From Mycolicibacterium sp. ND9-15 (GTDB lineage Bacteria; Actinomycetota; Actinomycetes; Mycobacteriales; Mycobacteriaceae): a DNA stretch of 64,000 nt. The translations under genes were made by a program, and so were the position numbers. A model generated the notes under the pieces. That model ran no database searches. It saw only the letters and a program-made list of their open reading frames with translations, and had not been told where the DNA came from. Position 1 is the first letter of the stretch. Every line of letters begins with the position of its first letter. Of this stretch, positions 16,959 to 25,503 are shown in pieces. The DNA is taken from positions 4,067,501-4,131,500 of the forward strand of contig NZ_CP142362.1 of the NCBI RefSeq assembly GCF_035918395.1. The letters are read 5' to 3'.

Positions 16959-16976
16959 TTTGATCGGACGATCAAA
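16959..16976. promoter_or_regulatory. Palindromic operator between TetR and P450
   Basis: TTTGATCGGACGATCAAA: perfect 8-base arms with a 2-base centre. It lies 68 bases from the TetR start and 38 bases from the P450 start. Size, symmetry and location match a TetR-family operator for the divergent pair. Confidence 0.65.
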
Positions 16977-17014
16977 TGCGGATGCGGGCGCCAGGACCGA
17001 AAGGACGACCGTTC

Positions 17015-18295
17015 ATGAGCGATCTCGCCTCGGTGGACTACTTCTCCGACCATGCGATCAGTCAGGACCCCTACGACTACTGGGATCACCTGCGCGAGCA
17101 GGGCCCGGTGTTCCGGGAACCGAATTACGGCGTCGTCGCCGTCACGGGCTACCAGGAAGTGGTGGCGGCGTTCAAGGATCATGATTCGTTCTCGGCGGTC
17201 AACGCGATCGGCGGACCGTTCCCGCCGCTGCCGTTCGTCCCGGAAGGCGACGACATCTCCGAGCAGATCGAGGCGCATCGTCATCTGTTTCCCATCCACG
17301 AGCACATGGTCGTGATGGACCCGCCGGCCCACGAACGGGCCCGGTCGCTGCTGACCAAGCTCCTGACGCCGCGGCGGCTGAAGGAGAACGAGGACTACAT
17401 GTGGCAGCTGGTCGACCGCCAGATCGACCAGATCATGGCCAACGAGCGGTGCGAGTTCCTGTCGGAGTACGCCAAACCCTTCGCCACTTCGGCGATCATC
17501 GACCTCCTCGGCGTTCCTGAGGAGGATCGATCCGAGTTCCTGGCAGCGCTCGGTGCCGAACGTCCGGACGGCAGTCGCGTGGGCGCTCTCGACGGTGCAC
17601 CGGTGGGTCTGGACCCACTGCAGTACCTCGACGACAAGTTCGCCGGTTATCTCGCTGAGCGTCGTCGTGAACCGCGCGCAGACGTGCTGTCGGGAATGGC
17701 GGCCGCGGTGTATCCCGACGGCTCCACGCCGGAGTTGATCGAGGTCGTCAAGCCGGCGACCTTCCTGTTCGCCGCGGGTCAGGAAACCGTCACCAAGCTG
17801 CTCAGCGCCGCGGTGCAGACCCTCGGCGACCGACCGGACTTCCAGCAGATGCTGCGGCGCAGCCCGGAGCGGATTCCGGCGTTCATCGAGGAGTCGCTGC
17901 GAATGCACTCGCCGACCAAGGTCGACTTCCGCCTGGTGCGCAAGAGCACCAGGCTCGGCGGGGTGCCGTTGAAGGCCGGAACGGTCGTGATGCTGTGTCT
18001 GGGCGCGGCCAACCGCGACCCGCGCAAATTCGACGATCCGCACGAGTTCCGGCCCGACCGCAAGAACGTGCGCGAGCACATTGCGTTCGGCCGCGGCATC
18101 CACTCCTGTGCGGGCGCGCCGCTGGCCCGGGTGGAGGGCCGAATCACCGTGCAGCGGTTGCTCGAGCGCATGCGTGACATCCGGATCAGCGAGTCGGTGC
18201 ACGGTCCGGCGGCCGAGCGCCGCTATTCCTACGAGCCGACCTTCCTGCTGCGCGGCTTGACCGAACTGCACATCGAATTCACCCCTGCCATGTAG
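17015..18295 (+). CDS. Cytochrome P450 (bacterial class I)
   Basis: 426 aa from the ATG at 17015 (AAAGGA 9 nt upstream; an in-frame ATG at 16976 would lie in the operator). I-helix FAAGQETVTKLL (AGxET), K-helix IEESLRMH (ExxR), heme-binding FGRGIHSCAGAPLAR with the cysteine ligand. It is close to the P450 at 37672-38961; both end 'ERRY.Y.PT..LRGLTELH.EF'. It hydroxylates a hydrophobic substrate with electrons from a ferredoxin; none is adjacent here, but the 38958 ferredoxin of its paralogue is a candidate. Followed by a family A hairpin. Confidence 0.93.
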   Translation: MSDLASVDYFSDHAISQDPYDYWDHLREQGPVFREPNYGVVAVTGYQEVVAAFKDHDSFSAVNAIGGPFPPLPFVPEGDDISEQIEAHRHLFPIHEHMVVMDPPAHERARSLLTKLLTPRRLKENEDYMWQLVDRQIDQIMANERCEFLSEYAKPFATSAIIDLLGVPEEDRSEFLAALGAERPDGSRVGALDGAPVGLDPLQYLDDKFAGYLAERRREPRADVLSGMAAAVYPDGSTPELIEVVKPATFLFAAGQETVTKLLSAAVQTLGDRPDFQQMLRRSPERIPAFIEESLRMHSPTKVDFRLVRKSTRLGGVPLKAGTVVMLCLGAANRDPRKFDDPHEFRPDRKNVREHIAFGRGIHSCAGAPLARVEGRITVQRLLERMRDIRISESVHGPAAERRYSYEPTFLLRGLTELHIEFTPAM

Positions 18296-18297
18296 GG

Positions 18298-18346
18298 GGT
18301 TCGGTGCGCTGGTGGCCGCTCAGCGATCGATTGAGCCCCGAAATCC
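18298..18346. terminator. Intergenic hairpin, family A, copy 2 (terminator-like)
   Basis: GGTTCGGTGCGCTGG ... CCCCGAAATCC, starting 3 bases after the P450 stop. Aligns along its full ~48 bases with 15257-15305 and 37503-37551, including a shared central GCTCAGCGATCG. The stem has one mismatch relative to copy 1. Confidence 0.5.
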
Positions 18347-18396
18347 ACGCTTTCCGTCTAAACGCAATTTCGCTGAGACGCTTGTCACAGCGGCCA

Positions 18397-18424
18397 AACC
18401 TACCTACTGTGTGTTCACTAGGTT
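18397..18424. promoter_or_regulatory. Inverted repeat upstream of TetR gene
   Basis: AACCTA and TAGGTT arms, 16 bases apart, about 20 bases before the GTG of the TetR gene at 18444. A plausible autoregulatory operator, judged by symmetry and position only; the arms are short. Confidence 0.3.
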
Positions 18425-18443
18425 GGTTGATCGAAGGGGTTCG

Positions 18444-19073
18444 GTGTCCGCCACAGAGTCCGTGGGGCCGTCCGCGCGGCCGTATGCCACGCTCCTCGCC
18501 AAGGGCGAGGACCGCAGGCACCGCATTCTTTCGGTGGCCGAACGCCTGCTCGCGCGTAACGGGTGGCGCAACACCGCACTGGCCCAGATCGCGAAGGAAG
18601 CCGGGGTCACGCCCGCGGGCCTGCTGCACCACTTCGAGTCAAAGGAGCAGCTGCTCAACGCGGTGCTCGACACCCGCGACGCCGATGATGCGATTCACGC
18701 CGACTACCGATCCGGCGACCTCGTCACCGAGCTCGGCCGGGTGCCCGAACGTTTCGACCGCGCGCCCGAACTGGTCGGAACATTCACCGTGCTGCTGGTG
18801 GAGAACATCGCGCCCGAGGCACCTCTGCACGATCGTCTCGTCAAGCGTTACCGCGACGCGGTGGACATCATCACCGCGATCATCGAGCGCGGTCAGGAAA
18901 GCGGAAAGTACCGCCCAGACGTCGACGCGGCCGGCAAGGCCGTGGAAATCCTCGCCTTCACCTACGGAATGGAGACCTTATGGTTGCTCGACCGATCGAT
19001 TCAATTGGCCGAGGTGTTCAAGGGGTACGCCGAGTCGCTGGGGCGCGAGCTGGCGCCTCGGAGCTCGACATGA
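18444..19073 (+). CDS. TetR family transcriptional regulator
   Basis: 209 aa from the GTG at 18444 (AAGGGG 4 nt upstream); the frame is open further upstream, but that part is the family A hairpin and unlike protein. DNA-binding domain: NTALAQIAKEAGVTPAGLLHHFESKEQLL. The C-terminal domain contains DIITAIIERGQESGKYRPDVD, a common TetR motif. Its stop overlaps the ATG of the following unknown gene (ATGA), so the two are co-expressed. Targets unknown. Confidence 0.85.
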   Translation: MSATESVGPSARPYATLLAKGEDRRHRILSVAERLLARNGWRNTALAQIAKEAGVTPAGLLHHFESKEQLLNAVLDTRDADDAIHADYRSGDLVTELGRVPERFDRAPELVGTFTVLLVENIAPEAPLHDRLVKRYRDAVDIITAIIERGQESGKYRPDVDAAGKAVEILAFTYGMETLWLLDRSIQLAEVFKGYAESLGRELAPRSST

Positions 19074-19573
19074 GGTACCGGTTGGACATCGTCGCCCCGA
19101 CGGTGACCGACGCGGTGAAGTACGCGGGTGGCTGGATCTACGACCGCGTGATGGCCGGGTGGGACGTCACCGTGCTCATCGACAAGGACGAGGATGTCCG
19201 TCCGCTCACGATTCTCGGCGCCGAGACGCTCGACCTGGAGGCGGTCCTCGCGGAGTGGGAGGACCGGCCCCATCCGCAAACCGTCGCGGTCGCAGCGAAC
19301 ATGATCGACCGCGACAAGCGTGTCCTGCAGCATGTGCGCAACGCCCTCGATCAGGGCGCGACCGAGGTGACGCTGTGGGGTGAGCGACTGCCCGCCGAAC
19401 TCGACAGCAGTGTCGACTCGGTCGAGCACCGCCTGAGCGCGGCGGCAAGGGCTTTCAAGGCCAAGGCGCTTGCCGCGGCCGACGATCCCGGTGTCGCCGA
19501 CGTCGGCGGATGCGAGACGTTCCGCTGCGGGATGATGGTCTCGGTCGCCGCCGACCTGGTGCCCGCCAGCTAA
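19070..19573 (+). CDS. Conserved hypothetical protein coupled to TetR
   Basis: 167 aa; not recognised. Starts at the ATG overlapping the TetR stop. Visible features: RYRLDIVAPTVTDAVKYAGGWIYDRVMAGWDVTVLID, an alpha/beta pattern; an acidic centre; and a C-terminal GGCETFRCGMMVS with two cysteines six residues apart. No signal peptide or membrane segment. The strict coupling suggests it works with the TetR, perhaps as a small regulatory or ligand-linked protein, but no function can be given. Confidence 0.65.
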   Translation: MRYRLDIVAPTVTDAVKYAGGWIYDRVMAGWDVTVLIDKDEDVRPLTILGAETLDLEAVLAEWEDRPHPQTVAVAANMIDRDKRVLQHVRNALDQGATEVTLWGERLPAELDSSVDSVEHRLSAAARAFKAKALAAADDPGVADVGGCETFRCGMMVSVAADLVPAS

Positions 19574-19586
19574 TTCGCGGGCGCCA

Positions 19587-20621
19587 TCAGCGATAGTCGC
19601 TGTTTTCGGCCAGCTCGGCGGCCGAGCGCATCAACTCGACGATGACCGGTCCGTAGGCGAGCAGTTTTTCGTTGTCGCCCGCGCGCTGGAAACCCTGCTC
19701 GAGCACGATCGCCAGCTTCCACTTGGCCAGCACCAGGTAGTAGTCGAGGTCATCGACCTGGCGCCCGGACACCTTGGCGTAGTGGTCGACGACCTCTGCG
19801 CGCGAAGGCATTCCGCGCATGTCGACGTAGCCCATCTCGGACGGCGCCGGCGCGGCGGTGTTCTCGGGCCAGCTCTGCACCATCCAGCCGAGGTCCAGCT
19901 TCGGGTCGCCGACCGTGCCCATCTCCCAGTCGACGATCGCCGCCAGCCGCGCGGGAGCCCCGTGCCGGTACATCACGTTCGCGAACTGGTAGTCGCCGTG
20001 CATCAGCCCGGGAACGAAGTCCAGGGGCCGGTGCGCACGTAGCCAGTCGGTGGCGGCGTCGAGGCCGTCGATCTCGCGACCCCTGATGCGCTCGAAGAAC
20101 GCGATCCACCGGTCGACCTGCCGTTCGTGAAAACCGTCGGGCCGGCCGAGGTCGTACAGTCCCTTGGCCTTCCAGTCGACCTTCGACAGCAGCGCGATGC
20201 CCTCGGCGAGCTGATACGCCAGTTCGCCGCGCGCGCAGAAATCAGAGTCGAACGGCTCCGGCCACCGCCGGTCCGCGAGATCCATCGGCGACCAACCGTC
20301 GACGAACCCCATGAGGTAGAACGGCCGGCCGAGTACCGCGGCGTCATCACACACCGCGACCGCCTCGGTGTGCGGTACGTCCGTGTCGTCGAGCGCTTCG
20401 ATGATGCGCCACTCCCGCAGAATGCCCTTATCGCGGTCGGGCGGCGCGCCGGGCGGGGGCATCCGTAGGACACAGCTGTGCTCACCGCGGCGCAGCTCGT
20501 AGATGACGTTCTGGGTACCGCCGGAGAGGAACCGGGTCTGCAGCGGTTCACCCTGGCCGGGCAGTTCCGCCGCGTCCATCCAATCCGTCAGTCGCGGAAC
20601 ATCGATAGCCGTCTCGCTCAC
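19587..20621 (-). CDS. Aminoglycoside-phosphotransferase-fold (APH) family protein
   Basis: 344 aa, GTG start overlapping the FadE stop (GTGA). Kinase-like fold: LSGGTQNVIYEL (glycine loop), PFYLMGFVDG hinge, catalytic-loop MHGDYQFANVMY, and metal-binding IVDWEMGTVGDPKLDLG. Proteins of this type beside a FadE resemble the split equivalents of ACAD10/ACAD11, where an APH kinase domain and an acyl-CoA dehydrogenase process 4-hydroxyacyl-CoAs by phosphorylation and elimination. That role is inferred from the pairing; antibiotic resistance is unlikely. Confidence 0.88.
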   Translation of the reverse strand: MSETAIDVPRLTDWMDAAELPGQGEPLQTRFLSGGTQNVIYELRRGEHSCVLRMPPPGAPPDRDKGILREWRIIEALDDTDVPHTEAVAVCDDAAVLGRPFYLMGFVDGWSPMDLADRRWPEPFDSDFCARGELAYQLAEGIALLSKVDWKAKGLYDLGRPDGFHERQVDRWIAFFERIRGREIDGLDAATDWLRAHRPLDFVPGLMHGDYQFANVMYRHGAPARLAAIVDWEMGTVGDPKLDLGWMVQSWPENTAAPAPSEMGYVDMRGMPSRAEVVDHYAKVSGRQVDDLDYYLVLAKWKLAIVLEQGFQRAGDNEKLLAYGPVIVELMRSAAELAENSDYR

Positions 20622-21919
20622 AGGTTGCCAACTTCGCTTTCGAGATACTGCGCGAACTTGGCCCGCGCCTTGTCCCGCTTGGCCGGTATCCACTCACTCG
20701 GCCACGTGTCGGTACTGGGTTCGTAGTCGCGCAGCACCTGCTTGGCCACCGTCGTCTTATGCACCTCCGTCGGGCCGTCGGCCAGACCCATCACGGCCGC
20801 CCCGGTGACCATCTCCAGGAACGGCATCTCGTTGGTGACGCCGAGTGCACCGTGCACTTGCATTGCGCGCCATGCGATGTCGTGCAGGACGGTCGGCATG
20901 ACCACCTTGACAGCGGCGATGTCCTTGCGGACCTTCTTGTAGTCGTTGTACTTGTCGATCTCCCACGCCGTGTAGAGCACCATCAGCCGGAACTGCAACA
21001 GCTGTGCATACGAGTCGGCGATATAGCCCTGGACGAACTGCTTTTCGGAGAGTCGGCTGCCCTGCGTCTCCCGGCTCAGCGCCCGTTCGCACATCATGTC
21101 GAGTGCCTTGCGCGAGAGCCCGATCGTGCGCATTGCGTGGTGGATCCGGCCACCGCCGAGTCGGGTCTGCGCGATGACGAACGCCTGCCCTTCGCCACCG
21201 AGCAACGCGTCGGCGGGCACCCGCACGTTGTCGTAGTGGATCAGGGCGTGGGAGCCCTCGTCGTCACGCTCACCGTGCAGTCCGACGTTGCGGACGATGT
21301 TGACGCCGGGAGTGTCACTCGGCACCAGGAACATCGACATGCCCTGATACGCGCTCACCTCGGGATTGGTGACCACCATGACGATCAGAAACGCCGCTGT
21401 TCTGGCATTGGAGGAGAAGAACTTCCAGCCGTTGATCACCCAGTCGTCGCCGTCGCGCACCGCCGTCGTGTTGAACAGCGTCGGATCGGCACCGGCATGC
21501 GGTTCGGTCATCGAATAGCAGGAGAAGATCTCGCCCTCGAGCAGCGGCCGTAGGTATCTCTCCTTCTGGGCCTCGGTGCCGTAGTGGGCGATGATCTCGG
21601 CGTTGCCGGTGTCGGGGGCCTGACAACCGAACACGATCGGCGCCCACTGTGAGCGCCCCAGGATCTCGTTGAGCAACGCGAGTTTGAGTTGACCGTAACC
21701 CTGCCCGCCCAGTTCGGGTCCGAGATGGGTGGCCCATAGCCCGCGGCGGCGAACTTCCTCCTTGAGCGGGTCGATCGCCTTGCGTCGCTTGCCGTCGAGC
21801 GGCACGAACTGCTGATCGGGAAACGCCAGATCAAGCGGCTCGATCTCCTCGCGGACGAACTCGTCGGCCCAGTCGAGCACCTGCTGGTACTCGGGGTCGG
21901 TTTCGAAATCCCACGCCAT
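20618..21919 (-). CDS. Acyl-CoA dehydrogenase, ACAD10/11-like
   Basis: 433 aa. Motifs: RRRGLWATHLGPELGGQGYGQ, YSMTEPHAGADPT, NGWKFFSSNARTAAF, TRLGGGRIHHAMRTIG, QVHGALGVTNEMPF, and GLADGPTEVHKTTVAKQVL. The 'RIHHAMR' and 'DGPTEVHK' stretches are typical of the ACAD10/11-like branch. Coupled to the APH kinase gene, so the pair may convert hydroxyacyl-CoA to enoyl-CoA. A close paralogue, without the kinase partner, is at 55162-56460. The ATG lies 22 nt after the TetR gene, so all three are probably one operon. Confidence 0.92.
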   Translation of the reverse strand: MAWDFETDPEYQQVLDWADEFVREEIEPLDLAFPDQQFVPLDGKRRKAIDPLKEEVRRRGLWATHLGPELGGQGYGQLKLALLNEILGRSQWAPIVFGCQAPDTGNAEIIAHYGTEAQKERYLRPLLEGEIFSCYSMTEPHAGADPTLFNTTAVRDGDDWVINGWKFFSSNARTAAFLIVMVVTNPEVSAYQGMSMFLVPSDTPGVNIVRNVGLHGERDDEGSHALIHYDNVRVPADALLGGEGQAFVIAQTRLGGGRIHHAMRTIGLSRKALDMMCERALSRETQGSRLSEKQFVQGYIADSYAQLLQFRLMVLYTAWEIDKYNDYKKVRKDIAAVKVVMPTVLHDIAWRAMQVHGALGVTNEMPFLEMVTGAAVMGLADGPTEVHKTTVAKQVLRDYEPSTDTWPSEWIPAKRDKARAKFAQYLESEVGNL

Positions 21920-21941
21920 CGGGTTCTCCTCTCACTCCTGT

Positions 21942-22637
21942 TCAGGTCTTGTCTGACCGTGACGACGGCCTTGTCGGCGGTTGCGGGCACCTCGCGTTGA
22001 ACCCGGTAATCAACGCCGCGATGTCGTCGGTGACGACATCGGCGAAAGACCGGTCACCGAAACTGCCGCCGGCCCAATGCCGGACACCTTCGCTGACGTG
22101 CATACCGGCCAGATGCGACAGGTGGCCGACGTCGACATGCGCGCCGAGCTTTCCATCCTGCTGGGCACGGGCGAACAAATCCCCGAACATGTCCGCATCG
22201 ACGGTTTCGTCGACCGTCTCGCCGGCCAGGATCCGGTGTTCATGCCGGTACCCCTCAAGGATCGTCTGGATGATCAACTCCGGTGGGTTACGCGCCATCG
22301 ACCGTTCGAGGCTGCGCAACGCCTCGCCGATGACGGCTTCGACGTCATAGTCGTTGCGCAGCAGCGCCCGAACCTTGTTCTGCGCCGCACGCGTCGACAG
22401 CAGGCCGACCTCGAAGAGGATGTCCTCCTTGGCCGGGAAGTAAAAGTAGAACAGTCCCCTCGACACGCCCGCGGCCCGGCAGATGTCTGCGACCGTCGTC
22501 TTCGCGTACCCCTGCGTGCGCCACAACGCCATCGCCGCCTGCACGAGCGTTCGCTTCGTCTCGTGTGAACGAGCCCGTTGGTACGATGCGCGGCGTTGAC
22601 CACCGTCAACCAGGGCATCGGCGCTGATCTTCGACAC
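21942..22637 (-). CDS. TetR family transcriptional regulator
   Basis: 231 aa from the GTG at 22637; a longer open frame is probably non-coding. HTH: KTTVADICRAAGVSRGLFYFYFPAKEDILFEV. The C-terminal ligand-binding domain contains RNPPELIIQTILEGYRHEH. Head of the operon with the FadE and the APH protein, so it probably controls them; an inverted repeat sits just upstream. Confidence 0.87.
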   Translation of the reverse strand: MSKISADALVDGGQRRASYQRARSHETKRTLVQAAMALWRTQGYAKTTVADICRAAGVSRGLFYFYFPAKEDILFEVGLLSTRAAQNKVRALLRNDYDVEAVIGEALRSLERSMARNPPELIIQTILEGYRHEHRILAGETVDETVDADMFGDLFARAQQDGKLGAHVDVGHLSHLAGMHVSEGVRHWAGGSFGDRSFADVVTDDIAALITGFNARCPQPPTRPSSRSDKT

Positions 22638-22671
22638 AGCGGCACAGTACCAGCGCAGTTGGGTGTTGCAA

Positions 22672-22694
22672 ATAGTTGACGTTTGTCCAACTAT
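22672..22694. promoter_or_regulatory. Inverted repeat upstream of the TetR-FadE-APH operon
   Basis: ATAGTTG and CAACTAT arms, 9 bases apart, 35 bases upstream of the TetR GTG. A TTGACG inside it could be a -35-like element on the plus strand. Plausible TetR operator. Confidence 0.45.
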
Positions 22695-22790
22695 CCCGGG
22701 ATTGCGCGCACCCTCGACGGCAGACGCAGCCTGGTGACCGGCGGGGCGACCGGTATCGGCGCTGCTCGTCGCATAGGCCGCCACGATCGG
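22683..22790 (+). pseudogene. Remnant of a short-chain dehydrogenase gene (5' end only)
   Basis: From a TTG at 22683 the plus strand encodes LDGRRSLVTGGATGIGAA, a classic SDR opening with the TGxxxGIG cofactor motif. The similarity stops after about 25 residues and the sequence then enters the 3' end of the convergent LLM gene (stop 22797). No serine or YxxxK region follows. It is best read as the stump of an SDR gene whose rest was deleted; the palindrome at 22672 may have been its promoter too. Confidence 0.5.
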
Positions 22791-22796
22791 AGATGT

Positions 22797-23765
22797 TCAG
22801 CGCCGCGAGGCGAATTCCGACGCCAGCGATGCGACGAACTCCTGAGTGCGTTGGCGCGAGGCCTGGCGCTGCGCTGCATCCTGCCCGAGTGCCACCACAC
22901 GCGCGGCGAGATCGGTGACACCGACGTCTCGGTAACGGCGCAGCCGCGTCGCGACGGTTGTTTCGTCACCCGCGGCCATCGTGTCACCCACGTCCTCGGC
23001 GTCGCCGTGCTCGAGCAGGCGCACGTAGTTGGGGGAGAAGTCGGCGTGGCCCAGCACCTCACTGGCATAGGCGCGCGCATCGTCGACCTCGTCGTCGGCG
23101 CAGAGGGCGACTGGAACTCCGGCGACGACGCGAACACCCTCGCGCCCTGCGTGTTTCGCCGCGGCCGTGATACGGGGGACCACGTAGTCGCCGATCGCTC
23201 GTTCGTCGGCCATCCACAGGATGGTCCCTTCGGTCCGCTCGCCGGCGGTCCGCAGCATCGCCGGGCCGAGGGCGGCCACCAACACCGGAACGGTGAAAGC
23301 ATCGGTGACGTCGACAGGACTGTGCACACGATAGGTGTCGTTGTCGACGGCCAGCGAGCCGGGACCGTCGAACGCCGCGTCGAGCACCTCGAGGTAGTCG
23401 CGCACGAGCCGTGCGGGTTTGTCATAGGGCAGGCCCAGTTGGTCGGAGACGATCCAGTGGTGTGACGGGCCGATCCCGAGAGCGAACCGGCCGCCGCAAG
23501 CGATCTGCGTGGTCAGCGCCTGCTGCGCCATGATGAGCGGATGGCGGGTCTGGATCGGCACCACAGCCGTTCCGATCTCGATGCGGTCGGTGGCAGCACC
23601 AAGCAGCGCTACCGCGGTCATCGCGTCGAGGTAGCCGGGCACCTGCGGTATCCAGAACGACGCGAAACCCTCTTCCTCCGCGGTCTTTCCGTCGTCGATC
23701 AGGCCGCTGAGCCGATCTGCTCGGGGGCGCTCCTTGTCGGAGCCGACCATCAAACCGATACGCAT
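22797..23765 (-). CDS. LLM class (F420-dependent-type) oxidoreductase
   Basis: 322 aa luciferase-like TIM barrel. Landmarks: MRIGLMVGS, GFASFWIPQVPGYLDAMTA, IEIGTAVVPIQTRHPLIMAQQALT, GGRFALGIGPSHHW, and VPVLVAALGPAMLRTAGE. The pattern matches the F420-dependent subfamily of mycobacteria rather than FMN alkanesulfonate monooxygenases. It would reduce or oxidise an alcohol, ketone or enone with F420. Followed at 12 nt upstream by the unknown gene at 23778 and the epimerase, likely one operon 25447-22797. Confidence 0.88.
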   Translation of the reverse strand: MRIGLMVGSDKERPRADRLSGLIDDGKTAEEEGFASFWIPQVPGYLDAMTAVALLGAATDRIEIGTAVVPIQTRHPLIMAQQALTTQIACGGRFALGIGPSHHWIVSDQLGLPYDKPARLVRDYLEVLDAAFDGPGSLAVDNDTYRVHSPVDVTDAFTVPVLVAALGPAMLRTAGERTEGTILWMADERAIGDYVVPRITAAAKHAGREGVRVVAGVPVALCADDEVDDARAYASEVLGHADFSPNYVRLLEHGDAEDVGDTMAAGDETTVATRLRRYRDVGVTDLAARVVALGQDAAQRQASRQRTQEFVASLASEFASRR

Positions 23766-23777
23766 CCAAACCTCCGG

Positions 23778-24521
23778 TCACGGTACATAGCGGTCCCATT
23801 CGTACGGCACCACGGGGTGAAACGGCGCGGCGAAAAGCGGCTGGATGCCGTGCGCGCTCCAGCGAGCGCGCAGTACCGGCTGGAGCCGCTGCGCGACCTC
23901 GACCGGGTCGTCATCGAGGAAGCAGTAGGTAATCGCCTGGCCCGCAGGGGCGCTGGCCAAGCGGGCATCGACCGGCAGGGACGTCGCCGACCACGCCCCG
24001 GCCACACCGTCGACGTCCACCAGTTCGTCGAGTGCCGCACCGGCTTGCTCCAACAGCAGATAGACACCGCGGATCGGCCACCACGGCAGCACGTCGGCCC
24101 CGGCCTTGATCCGTTTCGCCGCGGTCCGCCCGGTCACGTCGTACACACCGCGTTCCACGGGCGGCAGCAACGGCAGTTTGCGGCCCGCATCGCCGAGCGC
24201 CCTGGACAGCGCCAGGAACGGTTCCATCCCGGCAACGCCGGTGAAGAAGTACGTCATTACGTGATCGATGGCGTCGTACGGCGTTTGGCCGGCGGCGCGA
24301 ACGGAACGGCATTCCGGGGTGGACACCAGCCGCAGGGATGCGCGCACCGCGGACAGCCGGTGCTGTTCGGGGCGGTGGTCGAGGGTGTGCCAGCGCAGGT
24401 AGTCCGCGTCGGTGCCGTCGGGGTGATGTCTGGCCATCGAGACGAACATGGTGGTGATGTCGCCGTCGCCTTTGGCGAGCACTTCGGCGACCTCGTCCGA
24501 CGGCGTGCCGGGCAGCTGCAT
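23778..24521 (-). CDS. Conserved hypothetical protein, possible dimeric alpha/beta barrel
   Basis: 247 aa from the ATG at 24521 (GGAGG 5 nt upstream); the open frame continues upstream but only over the neighbouring epimerase. Not confidently recognised. The first third has TTMFVSMARHHPDGTDADYLRWHTLDHRPEQ, which resembles the strand-helix start of EthD-like dimeric alpha/beta-barrel proteins, and a second similar half may exist (GQAITYCFLDDDPVEVAQRL). No cofactor motif. Its place between an epimerase/dehydrogenase and an LLM oxidoreductase suggests a catabolic accessory role. Confidence 0.6.
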   Translation of the reverse strand: MQLPGTPSDEVAEVLAKGDGDITTMFVSMARHHPDGTDADYLRWHTLDHRPEQHRLSAVRASLRLVSTPECRSVRAAGQTPYDAIDHVMTYFFTGVAGMEPFLALSRALGDAGRKLPLLPPVERGVYDVTGRTAAKRIKAGADVLPWWPIRGVYLLLEQAGAALDELVDVDGVAGAWSATSLPVDARLASAPAGQAITYCFLDDDPVEVAQRLQPVLRARWSAHGIQPLFAAPFHPVVPYEWDRYVP

Positions 24522-24532
24522 CGACACCTCCT

Positions 24533-25447
24533 CTACTGCGAATCGGGTTGGTACAACTCGAGTTCGGGGTGGCGCGCCTCGATCATCCGGCGGAAGCCGT
24601 CGCGCCAGCCGACGGTGGTGTGGCCCAGCACGTCGTGCATGTGGGTGACGTCGGGCCACAGGGGCGTATGGGCCTCGGACGTGTACTCGAAAATCGGCTC
24701 CACCCCGACGAGTTCACCCATGTAGGCGCAGTACTCCTCGACGCTGACGGTCTCACTGCCCGCCCAGTTCACCGTGACCGGCGGGGTGTCGGCGACCTCC
24801 ATCGCCCTGATACCCAACGCGACGTAGTCGTCTTCGTAGACCGGGTTGTAGTTGTTGGGCCGGTCCGGGTGCAACCGAATCGGCCGGCGCGCCAGAATCG
24901 CATCGAGGCGGTCGGCGGGAGCGCCGCCTTGCGGCCCGTAGGTGGAACAGATCCTGATGATCGTCAGCGGGATTTGGTACTGCCGGGCGATCCAGGTGCA
25001 GACCGCCTCGGCGGCGACCTTGGAGAAGCTGTAGTTCGCTCGCAGCGGCACGCCGGGCGGATCGGATTCGGTCAGCGGCCGCTGACCCTGATAGCCGTAG
25101 ATCGATCCGGTCGAACAGAAGACGAAGCCCTTCGCAGTGCGGCAGTGGTAGAGCAGGTCGCCCGAACGCTGCGCATTGGTCTCGACGCATCGCGTCCACT
25201 CACCCCAGCCTGGGTCGACCGCGGCGTGGAAAACGTAGGTGAAATCGCCGGGCAGCGCCGAGAAGTCGCCGGTGCTGATGTCGAGTGCGACGGGGACGAC
25301 ACCCGCGTCGGTGAGGCGGTCCCGGTCCGCCTGTTCGCGCAGGCGCGCAGCGCCCCACACCTCGTTGTCCCGCGCCAGGGCTGCCGCTATCGGAAACGCG
25401 ATCTTGCCTGTGGCCCCGGTGATGAGGACCTTCTCGCCGTCGAGCAT
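24533..25447 (-). CDS. NAD-dependent epimerase/dehydratase family protein (extended SDR)
   Basis: 304 aa. Rossmann motif ITGATGKIAFPIA at the N-terminus, CSTGSIYG with the serine, catalytic YSFSK, and C-terminal region with PVYEDDYVALGIRAME. Extended SDRs act on nucleotide sugars, but in catabolic clusters they often oxidise hydroxylated intermediates (3-beta-HSD-like). First gene of the operon 25447-22797. Divergent from the FadE at 25504, with the AAGTACTTGATA-type motif between them. Confidence 0.87.
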   Translation of the reverse strand: MLDGEKVLITGATGKIAFPIAAALARDNEVWGAARLREQADRDRLTDAGVVPVALDISTGDFSALPGDFTYVFHAAVDPGWGEWTRCVETNAQRSGDLLYHCRTAKGFVFCSTGSIYGYQGQRPLTESDPPGVPLRANYSFSKVAAEAVCTWIARQYQIPLTIIRICSTYGPQGGAPADRLDAILARRPIRLHPDRPNNYNPVYEDDYVALGIRAMEVADTPPVTVNWAGSETVSVEEYCAYMGELVGVEPIFEYTSEAHTPLWPDVTHMHDVLGHTTVGWRDGFRRMIEARHPELELYQPDSQ

Positions 25448-25478
25448 CCCTTAAGTCTTAGCGCACGCCGCCGCAAAT

Positions 25479-25494
25479 GTTAAGTACTTGATAT
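25479..25494. promoter_or_regulatory. Operator-like motif 2 (AAGTACTTGATA), copy 1
   Basis: TGTTAAGTACTTGATAT, with palindromic core AAGTACTT, in the 56-bp gap between the divergent epimerase and FadE genes and 10 bases before the FadE GTG. Related sites are at 29687-29703 and 33168-33198. The half-palindrome ATCAAGTACTTGAT fits a MarR-type operator; a MarR gene is at 32646. Confidence 0.5.
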
Positions 25495-25503
25495 GTTGGC
25501 GGG

